Source of the DNA: Lysinibacillus sp.
Lineage (GTDB): Bacteria; Bacillota; Bacilli; Bacillales_A; Planococcaceae
Assembly (NCBI GenBank): GCA_031181585.1
Contig: JAPSKP010000003.1
Span: 62,001 to 126,000, forward strand
Direction of reading: 5' to 3'
DNA: 64,000 nucleotides
Position numbers and translations under genes: made by a program. This document shows, piece after piece, positions 38,055 to 45,075 of this stretch. The notes under the pieces were generated by a model. That model was given only the letters and a program-made list of their open reading frames with translations, had not been told where the DNA came from and made no database searches. Numbering within the stretch: position 1 is the first letter of the stretch; each line of letters opens with the position of its first letter.

Positions 38055-38321
38055 TTATCCTAATAATTCACGTAAATATTCCCGTAAATCTGCTGCTTCT
38101 TCCTCAGTGCGGTTGTATACATGCTCTAGGTAGCCAGGCTCCTCTACATCATCAGATCCAATGATGGCAAATCTGCCGAACTGGATATCCAGCACAAGCA
38201 CTTTTCCAAAGAAACGGCTGCTTTGCAGAATCGCTAGATCATAGCGCTGTGTTCGCCCTGTAAAACTTACAAAGCGCGTTTTTGTATCTTCTACATCGTC
38301 ATATAAGAAAAATCGTTCCAT
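38055..38321 (-). CDS. Small conserved protein, DUF3055-like
   Basis: An 88-residue acidic protein: MERFFLYDDVEDTKTRFVSF at the start and EEPGYLEHVYNRTEEEAADL near the end. It resembles the small DUF3055 family of Bacillales, of unknown function. The start at 38321 is fixed by GGAAGGAG just upstream; the longer open frame beyond it is not coding. It is divergent from yutE, whose start lies only 88 bases away. Confidence 0.78.
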   Translation of the reverse strand: MERFFLYDDVEDTKTRFVSFTGRTQRYDLAILQSSRFFGKVLVLDIQFGRFAIIGSDDVEEPGYLEHVYNRTEEEAADLREYLRELLG

Positions 38322-38409
38322 TATTGCGAAAGCTCCTTCCAATTCTAAAGAATATGGTACTATAGATAAGAAAACAGTATCAACATTTATTGATTGGAGG
38401 CAGTACATC

Positions 38410-38859
38410 ATGTACTTCGTAGATCGTAACAAGATTACGTTAAACTTACAACATATTAATGAACTAATCGCCATATTGGAGGATCATACAGGCTGGTTGG
38501 ATTCAACGGTCAATAAACTTGCGCTTCAACGTATCGGTCATAACTTGATGGAATCGATGATGGATGTTGGCAACTTAATGATTGATGGCTTCATCATGCG
38601 TGATCCGGGGAGCTATGAAGACATTATCGATATCCTTGTCGATGAAAAGGTTATTACCGAGGAAATGGATGCTCCGCTAAAAGCAGTTGTCGGATTACGT
38701 AAAATGCTTGTACGCGAATTCATTCAAGTCAATGATCAAGAGGTGCTGGATGTATTAACATCAAGCCTGCCTGCTATAAAAGAATTTCCGCCAAAAGTAC
38801 AGGATTATTTAACAAATGAATTAGGTCCTGTTTCTGCTTTTTTACCCGAGGATAAATAA
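38410..38859 (+). CDS. yutE: DUF86/HepT-like protein YutE
   Basis: A 149-residue helical protein of the DUF86 (HepT-like) family, to which the HepT toxin of HepT/MntA pairs belongs. Here there is no adjacent nucleotidyltransferase antitoxin gene. The region that in HepT toxins carries the RxxxxH RNase motif reads RKMLVREF, lacking the His. So it is likely a housekeeping YutE protein rather than a toxin; function unknown. It begins behind GGAGG and ends one base before yutF. Confidence 0.85.
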   Translation: MYFVDRNKITLNLQHINELIAILEDHTGWLDSTVNKLALQRIGHNLMESMMDVGNLMIDGFIMRDPGSYEDIIDILVDEKVITEEMDAPLKAVVGLRKMLVREFIQVNDQEVLDVLTSSLPAIKEFPPKVQDYLTNELGPVSAFLPEDK

Positions 38860-38860
38860 G

Positions 38861-39625
38861 ATGAAGCGTTTTTGCTTTGATTTAGATGGGACAGTCTACC
38901 GGGGGAAATTGGGTATCCCTACTGCTGTTGAATTTATTCATCATTTGCAGGCTGAAGGAAATGAGCCGTTTTTCGTAACGAATAATTCATCGAAGACACC
39001 GGAGCAATTACAGCAGGCGCTTGCTGCAATTGATATTCAGGCTAAGCGAGAGCATATCTATTCCAGTGCATTGACAACAGCTAAATATGTAGCAAAAAAC
39101 TATGGGACAGCAAAGGTTCAGGTCATTGGCTCTGAAGGAATTCGACATGCGCTGGAGGCAGAGGGCATCATTGTTTCGGAAGAGAATGAAGTAGACGTGC
39201 TTGTCATGGGCATCGACCGGTCAATCGGCTATGCCCGTATTGCAGATGCCTGCTTAACAGTACAACGCGGTGCTAAACTGATTGGAACGAATGAAGATAT
39301 TCGTTTCCCGAGCGAGGAAGGCTTCTTGCCTGGAAATGGTTCCTTTGTTCGCATGGTTGCTAATGTTTGTGGAGTGGAGCCATTGTTCATTGGGAAGCCA
39401 TCACCTGTCATGCTGGAAATGATTGCAGAAGAGCATGGCCTGGTGCGTGATGAACTTGTGATGGTAGGAGACAATTATGATACCGATATTTTATGCGGTA
39501 TCAATTTTGGCTGTACGACTGTCCACGTGAATACGGGTGTTACTCCTATGGAAATAGTGAAAGGAAAGCCGACACAGCCAACATACGTAGTGGAGGATTT
39601 ATCCCAGTTACCGCATCTTGAATAA
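38861..39625 (+). CDS. yutF: HAD-IIA family phosphatase YutF
   Basis: A 254-residue HAD-superfamily subfamily IIA (NagD/p-nitrophenylphosphatase type) phosphatase. Motif I is FDLDGTVYRG (nucleophile about Asp7, acid-base Asp9), motif II FVTNNSSKTP, motif III Lys in IGKPSPVML and motif IV MVGDNYDTDI. The inserted cap domain lies between motifs II and III. It is directly downstream of yutE and likely in one transcript with it. The natural substrate is unknown. Confidence 0.92.
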   Translation: MKRFCFDLDGTVYRGKLGIPTAVEFIHHLQAEGNEPFFVTNNSSKTPEQLQQALAAIDIQAKREHIYSSALTTAKYVAKNYGTAKVQVIGSEGIRHALEAEGIIVSEENEVDVLVMGIDRSIGYARIADACLTVQRGAKLIGTNEDIRFPSEEGFLPGNGSFVRMVANVCGVEPLFIGKPSPVMLEMIAEEHGLVRDELVMVGDNYDTDILCGINFGCTTVHVNTGVTPMEIVKGKPTQPTYVVEDLSQLPHLE

Positions 39626-39640
39626 AGATGCGGTTTTCTT
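39611..39640 (+). terminator. Terminator overlapping the yutF stop
   Basis: CCGCATCTT and AAGATGCGG form the stem and the TAA of yutF lies in the loop. A T-rich tail follows. Confidence 0.8.
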
Positions 39641-39747
39641 TTGTTGATATAGGGGAAAAAAGAAAAAACGCTGAAAGAATCAACGTTTGTTTAAAGGAAT
39701 AGGAAATAATAATGGTCAATTTATAGAGTTGCCTGCATATTTGTACC

Positions 39748-39809
39748 AGCTGCTCGAGATCACTCTAAATCGTTCTTCGAAGAGCTCATATTAAGCATCT
39801 GTTGCAGCT
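39748..39809. other. Nested dyad between yutF and yuzB
   Basis: AGCTGC (39748) and GCAGCT (39804) flank the palindrome TCTTCGAAGA (39774-39783). Partial AGAT/ATCT pairing continues inward. No T run follows. Its role is unknown. Confidence 0.35.
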
Positions 39810-39831
39810 AATAAGGAACAAATATACTTTT

Positions 39832-40068
39832 TCACCATAAAGGATTTTCTTCAATATATGCATAGATTTTTTCTGTCAGTTCGCCAGGTGTGTCAGCTTC
39901 GACAAGGTCGCCATTAACGACGGCATAGAAGTTGCTTGCACATTTCGTACAGTAACTAAGACATCCGTATTCTAATACGTCGATATTCGGGTCTTTTTCT
40001 AATGCTTCTAATGTTTCCTGTGCACCATTTGCCAAATTGCTAATACAGAACTCAACCATAGGATTCAT
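39832..40068 (-). CDS. yuzB: DUF1450 protein YuzB
   Basis: A 78-residue acidic protein of the YuzB (DUF1450) family. Three Cys are placed as in a thioredoxin-like ferredoxin: Cys in VEFCISN, and CLSYCTKC in the middle. It could bind an Fe-S cluster or act in thiol chemistry, but function is unknown. GAGGTG supports the ATG at 40068. It is divergent from yutJ, and the Rex operators lie between them, so it may share redox control. Confidence 0.87.
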   Translation of the reverse strand: MNPMVEFCISNLANGAQETLEALEKDPNIDVLEYGCLSYCTKCASNFYAVVNGDLVEADTPGELTEKIYAYIEENPLW

Positions 40069-40130
40069 GCCTTTGTCACCTCACTCATTGTATGCTACTA
40101 GCATTTATATTTTTAGTCAATCCACATTAC

Positions 40131-40148
40131 TTGTGAAAAGTTTCACAA
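40131..40148. promoter_or_regulatory. Rex operator 1 (yuzB-yutJ)
   Basis: TTGTGAAAAGTTTCACAA is a perfect inverted repeat of the Rex consensus TTGTGAA-N4-TTCACAA. Rex is the NADH/NAD+-sensing repressor of Gram-positive bacteria. Confidence 0.8.
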
Positions 40149-40163
40149 AATGACGATAACATA

Positions 40164-40181
40164 TTGTGAAACTTCTCACAA
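40164..40181. promoter_or_regulatory. Rex operator 2, overlapping the yutJ -35
   Basis: TTGTGAAACTTCTCACAA has one mismatch to TTGTGAA-N4-TTCACAA. It is centred 33 bp from operator 1, about three helical turns, so both face the same side. Confidence 0.78.
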
Positions 40182-40192
40182 TCAGCTATACT
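40164..40192 (+). promoter_or_regulatory. yutJ promoter
   Basis: TTGTGA (40164-40169) and TATACT (40187-40192) are 17 bases apart. The -35 is the left arm of Rex operator 2, so bound Rex would block polymerase. Confidence 0.62.
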
Positions 40193-40249
40193 CGTTTATG
40201 GAGACTTTGTGAACATACTAGAATGATGGAATAAATAAAGGAGAACATT

Positions 40250-41320
40250 ATGAATAAACTAGTTTTATTAGGCGGCGGTTATGGAAATATGCGTGTCTTA
40301 CTGCGCCTTTTACCGAATAATTTACCAGCCGATACAGAAATTATTTTAATAGATCGTACCCCTTTCCATAGCTTAAAAACAGAGTTTTATGCGCTAGCTG
40401 CAGGTACTTCTACAGACAAGGAAATCCGCGTGGCATTTCCAGAGCATGAACGTTTACAAAAAGTGTACGGTGAGGTAATCCGCATCGATCGTGAAGAAAA
40501 AGCTGTATATCTAGAAGATGGACGGGTTATTGAATATAATGATTTAGTTATTGCATTAGGCTGTGAAGATAAATATCATGGTGTACCGGGAGCAGAAGAG
40601 TATACGTACAGTATTCAGACAATTGCTAATTCCCGCAGTACATTTGAAAAGGTTTGCGGGCTGCCGCCAGGTTCAACAGTAGCAATCGTAGGCGCTGGGC
40701 TTTCTGGGATTGAGCTTGCGAGTGAATTGCGTGAAAGCCGTTCAGATTTAAAAGTTAAATTGTTTGACCGTTCCCACCGCATTTTACGCGACTTCCCGGA
40801 AAAACTGAGCAACTACGTGAAATCCTGGTTTGAGAAGCATAACGTAGAAGTTATTGCACAATCAAATATTACACGTGTAGAACCGAACCGCCTATACAAT
40901 CATGACCAAGTGATCGAAGCAGATGCAATTGTATGGACAGCAGGTGTTCAGCCAGTGAAGATTGTTCGTGACATGGAGGCGGAGAAGGATAAATTTGGCC
41001 GCCCGATTGTTACTCAATATTTCAATTTACCGGATGATGAGCATATCTATGTAATAGGTGACTGTGCTTCCTCTGATCTGCCTCCAACGGCACAACTTGC
41101 GGAAGAGCAGGCAGAACGTGTGGTGAAAGTATTAAAAACACGCTGGAGCGGTATGACATTGCCGGAGAAGATGCCGGATATTAAGCTAAAAGGCTTTATG
41201 GGCTCTTTAGGCAAGAAACAAGGCTTCGTGCATCTTGCTGATACAACAGTAACAGGACGCATTGCCCGCCTAATGAAATCGGGGCTGCTTTGGATGTACA
41301 AACGTCAAAACGACAACTAA
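40250..41320 (+). CDS. yutJ: Type II NADH dehydrogenase-like protein YutJ
   Basis: A 356-residue pyridine-nucleotide-disulphide oxidoreductase fold of the NDH-II/YutJ type: FAD Rossmann motif VLLGGGYGNMR at the N-terminus, NAD(P) motif AIVGAGLSGIELA (about 145), and the FAD-closing VIGDCASSDLPPTAQLAEEQAE. It probably oxidises NADH and passes electrons to quinone. The C-terminus is shorter than that of canonical Ndh, so membrane attachment may differ. AAGGAG precedes the ATG. Two Rex operators before it imply repression when NAD+ is high and expression when NADH builds up. Confidence 0.88.
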   Translation: MNKLVLLGGGYGNMRVLLRLLPNNLPADTEIILIDRTPFHSLKTEFYALAAGTSTDKEIRVAFPEHERLQKVYGEVIRIDREEKAVYLEDGRVIEYNDLVIALGCEDKYHGVPGAEEYTYSIQTIANSRSTFEKVCGLPPGSTVAIVGAGLSGIELASELRESRSDLKVKLFDRSHRILRDFPEKLSNYVKSWFEKHNVEVIAQSNITRVEPNRLYNHDQVIEADAIVWTAGVQPVKIVRDMEAEKDKFGRPIVTQYFNLPDDEHIYVIGDCASSDLPPTAQLAEEQAERVVKVLKTRWSGMTLPEKMPDIKLKGFMGSLGKKQGFVHLADTTVTGRIARLMKSGLLWMYKRQNDN

Positions 41321-41335
41321 ATTACCAATAAAAAT

Positions 41336-41373
41336 AAAAATGCTTTCAAGGACCTTTCCTTGAAAGCATTTTT
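41336..41373. terminator. Bidirectional terminator, yutJ / IscA-type
   Basis: TGCTTTCAAGG and CCTTGAAAGCA form a perfect 11-bp stem with A and T runs on the two sides. Confidence 0.9.
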
Positions 41374-41456
41374 AGTATAGAACCAATCATTTGTGAAACG
41401 GGAATAGCTGATCATTCTAGACAGCGTAAGCAGCTGAGAATGTGCTTTTCTTCTTG

Positions 41457-41831
41457 TTAATCACATACTTCGGGTGTACCTTCGCGTTGAGGGGCACGGA
41501 ATGAAGTACCGCATCCGCATGAAGCAATAGCATTTGGGTTATCAATTGTAAAACCGCCGCCGAGCAGAGATTGTTTATAATCGATTGTCGTCCCTTGTAA
41601 AATAGCGGCATCCTCTTTACTTACAATAATTTGCAGGCCGAATTGTTCATCTGAAAAGTCATCATCGCTTCTGTTGTTATCGAAATTCATGCCGTATGAA
41701 AGACCGCTGCAGCCGCCGCCGCGAACTGCGACGCGTAAATATGAGCCTTCTTCTTCGTTATGTTTCATCATTTCCTTGATCTGGAAAGACGCAGCCTCTG
41801 TTAAAATGATTACTTGTTTTTCATTTGTCAT
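41457..41831 (-). CDS. A-type Fe-S carrier (HesB/IscA family)
   Basis: A 124-residue HesB/IscA-family protein, similar to B. subtilis YutM, that carries Fe-S clusters from the Suf scaffold to targets. Three Cys are conserved: one in RGGGCSGLSYG and the pair in ASCGCGTSF near the C-terminus. I start at the ATG at 41831 with GGAAGGTGA upstream; the frame extends nine codons earlier without a ribosome site. A short tail (RAPQREGTPEVCD) follows the CGCG motif. Confidence 0.92.
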   Translation of the reverse strand: MTNEKQVIILTEAASFQIKEMMKHNEEEGSYLRVAVRGGGCSGLSYGMNFDNNRSDDDFSDEQFGLQIIVSKEDAAILQGTTIDYKQSLLGGGFTIDNPNAIASCGCGTSFRAPQREGTPEVCD

Positions 41832-41982
41832 CACAGTCACCTTCCTTTCCTCTATCATATCAATTGTGTTTCCCTTATGACAACAAAACTGATTTGAAAA
41901 TCAATCAAATAAAATTGATACTTATCTGCTAAAAATTGTTATAATAGGCATAATACTAATCTATGCGAAGGAATGAAAAAAG

Positions 41983-42678
41983 ATGGAGATTTCACCCTAC
42001 TATGAAAAGAAAGTCGAATGTCTGCATTGTAAAAAGAACTTTTCAACACTAAAAGTTCGTTCAAAATTCATCAAAGTCTCAGAAACAGATACAGACTTTA
42101 TGCCCGTTTATGCAGAGGGTGATGTTCCAGCTATGTACTATAATATCTTTGTTTGTGAACATTGCGGTTTTTCATTTACAGAAGATTTTTCACGTTATTT
42201 TGCTCCCGGAACGGGAGAAGAGATCGAGAGGCAGATTACGGATAAGTGGGTACAGCATGATTTTAAAGGGGAACGTACAGTTTTTCAGGCAATTCAAGTA
42301 TATAAGCTTGCTTTATTATGTGCGAATATCAAAAAAGAAAAGCATGTAGCAAAGGCGGGTCTTGCCCTTCGAGTAGCCTGGTTTTACCGCTCTCTTCACA
42401 ATGAGATGCAGGAGAAGCGTTTTATGGCAATTGCACGTGATCAATATATGGAGTCCTTCTCTACAGAAGATTACGCAAGTACACAAATGTCCGCAGCACG
42501 TATCATGTATATGATAGCAGAATTATCCCGTCGCCTGAATGATATAGAAAACGCTACACGTTTCTTTTCAAAAGTGATTGAAAGCCAGCGTGTGGGTGGT
42601 GAAGCCAAAGTAGTAGAGATGGCGAAGGAACGCTGGGAAGAAATACGGGCTCATCGTGAGGAAACAAATACAAAATAA
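41983..42678 (+). CDS. DUF2225 zinc-ribbon/TPR-like protein
   Basis: A 231-residue protein of the DUF2225 family. The N-terminus has two CxxC knuckles (VECLHCKKNF and FVCEHCGFSF), likely a zinc ribbon. The rest is helical and TPR-like (about 100-225), suggesting protein interactions. The function is unknown. It is transcribed alone with a weak ribosome site (GAAAAAAG) and a terminator behind. Confidence 0.82.
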   Translation: MEISPYYEKKVECLHCKKNFSTLKVRSKFIKVSETDTDFMPVYAEGDVPAMYYNIFVCEHCGFSFTEDFSRYFAPGTGEEIERQITDKWVQHDFKGERTVFQAIQVYKLALLCANIKKEKHVAKAGLALRVAWFYRSLHNEMQEKRFMAIARDQYMESFSTEDYASTQMSAARIMYMIAELSRRLNDIENATRFFSKVIESQRVGGEAKVVEMAKERWEEIRAHREETNTK

Positions 42679-42684
42679 ATAATT

Positions 42685-42724
42685 AAAAGCGGCTTCTTGA
42701 CAGTGCAAGAAAGCCGCTTTTATT
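42685..42724. terminator. Bidirectional terminator, DUF2225 / yutI
   Basis: AAAAGCGGCTT...TTG pairs with TGCAAGAAAGCCGCTTTT, with A and T runs at the two ends. Confidence 0.88.
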
Positions 42725-42750
42725 TTGTTAGTATGGCACAGCGCCGATCA

Positions 42751-42987
42751 TTAAAATACTTGTTCTACTTCAACGATTCCTGGTACTTCTTCTAAAAGAG
42801 CGCGCTCAATACCAGCTTTTAATGTGATTGTAGAACTTGGGCAGCTGCCGCATGCGCCTAATAGACGTAATTTTACAACACCGTCTTCGATGTCTACTAA
42901 TTCGCAGTCACCGCCATCGCGTAGTAAAAATGGACGTAATTTATCTAAAACTTCTTGTACTTGTTCTTTTTGTTCGATATCTGTCAT
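42751..42987 (-). CDS. yutI: NifU-type Fe-S carrier YutI
   Basis: A 78-residue protein that is the stand-alone C-terminal domain of NifU/NfuA. The CxxC of GACGSCPSS (about residues 49-52) binds a bridging Fe-S cluster. It delivers clusters to targets such as lipoyl synthase in other bacteria. AAAGGAG precedes the start. It is divergent from yuzD; both are near the IscA-type carrier, forming a small Fe-S cluster-transfer group. Confidence 0.93.
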   Translation of the reverse strand: MTDIEQKEQVQEVLDKLRPFLLRDGGDCELVDIEDGVVKLRLLGACGSCPSSTITLKAGIERALLEEVPGIVEVEQVF

Positions 42988-43072
42988 TTCACTCGACTCC
43001 TTTCACTAAAATCATTATAATGTGAAGAAAACAAAAAATCCAATACTTAAATACTGAAAGGTCGGAAGAAAA

Positions 43073-43399
43073 ATGAATGGACCCAAAGCAATCGTTGAAG
43101 TATATGGGGCTGACATTATATGTGCCAGCTGTGTAAATGCACCGTCTTCTAAGGATACATACGAGTGGTTACAAGCAGCAATTTCCCGAAAGTTCCCTGA
43201 CCAGGAAGTAGAATACCGATTTATCAACATTGAAGAAACACTTGAGAATGAGCGTGACATTGATTATGCCAGCCGAATTCAAGAGGATGAATTTTTTTAT
43301 CCTCTTGTTCTAGTAAACGACGAAGTAGTCGGAGAAGGTTATGTGCAGATCAAGCCGGTATATGAAGCATTAGAAAAAGTAGGATACAGCGCACAATGA
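43073..43399 (+). CDS. yuzD: DUF1462 protein YuzD
   Basis: A 108-residue thioredoxin-fold-like protein of the YuzD family (DUF1462). A CASC pair lies in DIICASCVNAP (about residues 18-21), and FYPLVLVND is the position of a cis-Pro in thioredoxins. The function is unknown; it may serve thiol redox chemistry next to the Fe-S carriers. A terminator follows. Confidence 0.86.
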   Translation: MNGPKAIVEVYGADIICASCVNAPSSKDTYEWLQAAISRKFPDQEVEYRFINIEETLENERDIDYASRIQEDEFFYPLVLVNDEVVGEGYVQIKPVYEALEKVGYSAQ

Positions 43400-43414
43400 T
43401 TCTCACATTATGAT

Positions 43415-43456
43415 AAAAAGCCGCTTGAATAAGGCTTGTTATTCAAGCGGCTTTTC
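43415..43456 (+). terminator. Terminator after yuzD
   Basis: AAAAGCCGCTTGAATAA pairs perfectly with TTATTCAAGCGGCTTTT around GGCTTG. Confidence 0.9.
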
Positions 43457-43513
43457 TCTATACTTATTTAAGTGTATAAAACTTATCGTAATACTATGTT
43501 TTGAATTCGTTTT

Positions 43514-43542
43514 TTGAATTAGTCGAAAATTTGTTTTATGAT
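43514..43542 (+). promoter_or_regulatory. SigA-type promoter of the ykuI-like gene
   Basis: TTGAAT at 43514-43519 and TATGAT at 43537-43542 are 17 bases apart, about 33 bases before the start codon. Confidence 0.65.
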
Positions 43543-43574
43543 GGAAGTAAGATGTTAAAGGGGGTTCAAATCCT

Positions 43575-44780
43575 ATGGATGTTTTGAACGTATTAGATAA
43601 GCTCGATCAAATGGAGGTTTTTTTTGAACCAATCTATAGTGCTGATGAACATAGTATCGTTGCTTATGAGGTAAGCGGGCGTATTGTAGAGGGAGAAACA
43701 GTAATCGATATAGCAACATTTACATATAACGAGGACGTACCAGCGGAAATTCGTGCAGAAGTAGAACAGCTAGTCGTTCGTCAGGCAATCGAGAAAATTA
43801 TAGGAGAAATCGAGCACATTGATTTATATATCCCATGTAACCCTAACCTGTTAACAATTGATTTTGGGGAAAGTTATTTTTCTTTGTTGAAGGAATTAGT
43901 TACTGAGGAGAACCTTCATCACATTACCCTTGTTATGAACGAATATTTATTTGCTACTGATTTACAACAACTTCATCACCTTATAAAATATATCCAAACT
44001 TACGGCGTTAAGGTAGCCTTATCTAATGTTGGCGCTCATAGTCATCTGGATTCATTGTTATTGCTTGAGCCAAGTGTACTTTGCATCGATGTGGATCAGC
44101 TGAGCTACAATAAGTGGGGCAATCAGAATTATGTATTCACTACACTGCGGGCATTGGCACTGAAAATGGGGGCATCCTTGATGGTGAGCAAAGTGGATAC
44201 AATCTATCAATTACAGCACGGCTGGAAAAATGGGGCACGATATTACAAAGGAGCATATCTTGAGAAACCGTCGAAAGATTTTGTTCCCCGAGATACGCTG
44301 AAGCCTCGGTTCCGTGATGAATGTGAGCAGTTTATCGCAACGGAAAAAAAGCTGATCAAGCATAAGCTGGAAGAAGTAAAGCTGCTTGAAAGAAAAATTA
44401 TTTCTAGTGTGGAAACAGTTATACCAACGAGTAAACAAGCTGATAAACTTATAGAATTGGCCAATCAATTACAGGATTACGCTTTTAGACTTTACATTTG
44501 TGATGGAGAAGGATTTCAAACGACTCCGAACATTCGATGGAAAAAAGATCAATGGGTAGTGGAAAAAGAGGCACTGCGAAAAAATTGGAGCTGGCGCCCT
44601 TATTTTCTAGAAAACTTGCTGAAAATGCGTCAGGAGCAGATTTCAGACCTTTCTAATGCCTATTCGGATATCGAAACAGGAGAACTAACACGTACATTCA
44701 GTATGGCTCTGCCAAATAATGAATATTTATTTATTGATATATCGTACGATTACCTGTATGAACATAATATTGTGAATTAA
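43575..44780 (+). CDS. ykuI: YkuI-type degenerate EAL protein
   Basis: A 401-residue homologue of B. subtilis YkuI: an EAL domain (about 1-245) and a C-terminal PAS/Cache-like domain (about 290-400, with NWSWRPYFLENLLKMRQ). YkuI binds cyclic-di-GMP. Here the EAL signature reads EVSGR, the Asn of LYIPCNPNLL is kept, but the segment that carries the metal-binding DD(F/I)G in active enzymes reads LSNVGAH, and the ExE/ITE segment reads LVMNE. Catalysis is therefore unlikely, and a c-di-GMP or redox/ligand sensor role is more plausible. AAAGGGGG precedes the ATG. Confidence 0.87.
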   Translation: MDVLNVLDKLDQMEVFFEPIYSADEHSIVAYEVSGRIVEGETVIDIATFTYNEDVPAEIRAEVEQLVVRQAIEKIIGEIEHIDLYIPCNPNLLTIDFGESYFSLLKELVTEENLHHITLVMNEYLFATDLQQLHHLIKYIQTYGVKVALSNVGAHSHLDSLLLLEPSVLCIDVDQLSYNKWGNQNYVFTTLRALALKMGASLMVSKVDTIYQLQHGWKNGARYYKGAYLEKPSKDFVPRDTLKPRFRDECEQFIATEKKLIKHKLEEVKLLERKIISSVETVIPTSKQADKLIELANQLQDYAFRLYICDGEGFQTTPNIRWKKDQWVVEKEALRKNWSWRPYFLENLLKMRQEQISDLSNAYSDIETGELTRTFSMALPNNEYLFIDISYDYLYEHNIVN

Positions 44781-44788
44781 ATTGCTGC

Positions 44789-44826
44789 AAGCCGCTCATC
44801 CTATTTTAAAAGATGAGCGGCTTTTC
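44789..44826 (+). terminator. Terminator after the ykuI-like gene
   Basis: AAGCCGCTCATC and GATGAGCGGCTT pair perfectly and are followed by T. Confidence 0.88.
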
Positions 44827-45001
44827 AGTGCTCAAGATTGCACACGTTTTCTTTCTTTCGCTAACACTATACTCATTTCTGAGATTTATTTCCGATTTTT
44901 CCTGCCTGCGAATTTAGAGTGTTGAAATTACTACCTAAAAGGGCTAATATAGTATGTAGGTATTTTTGTCGAAAATATGTAGACCTAGCGTAACAAACTA
45001 T

Positions 45002-45029
45002 TGAAGTATAGAATTGTACTTCATTTTTT
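45002..45029 (+). promoter_or_regulatory. Hairpin plus T run in the ndh leader
   Basis: TGAAGTA (45002) pairs with TACTTCA (45017) and six T follow, 47 bases before the ndh start. It has terminator form but an A/T-rich stem, so it could be a weak attenuator or just a 5'-UTR hairpin. Confidence 0.4.
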
Positions 45030-45075
45030 GTTTGCCATGCGCTGGTACAAAAAAATTAAAGGGGTTTTGATTTCA

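Noticed and set aside
38410-38859. Toxin-antitoxin system at yutE
   Set aside because: The catalytic motif of HepT is missing and there is no adjacent MntA-type gene; the neighbours are ordinary housekeeping genes.
44941-45075. Search for a Rex operator before ndh
   Set aside because: No TTGTGAA-N4-TTCACAA dyad is present; the only notable feature is the leader hairpin.
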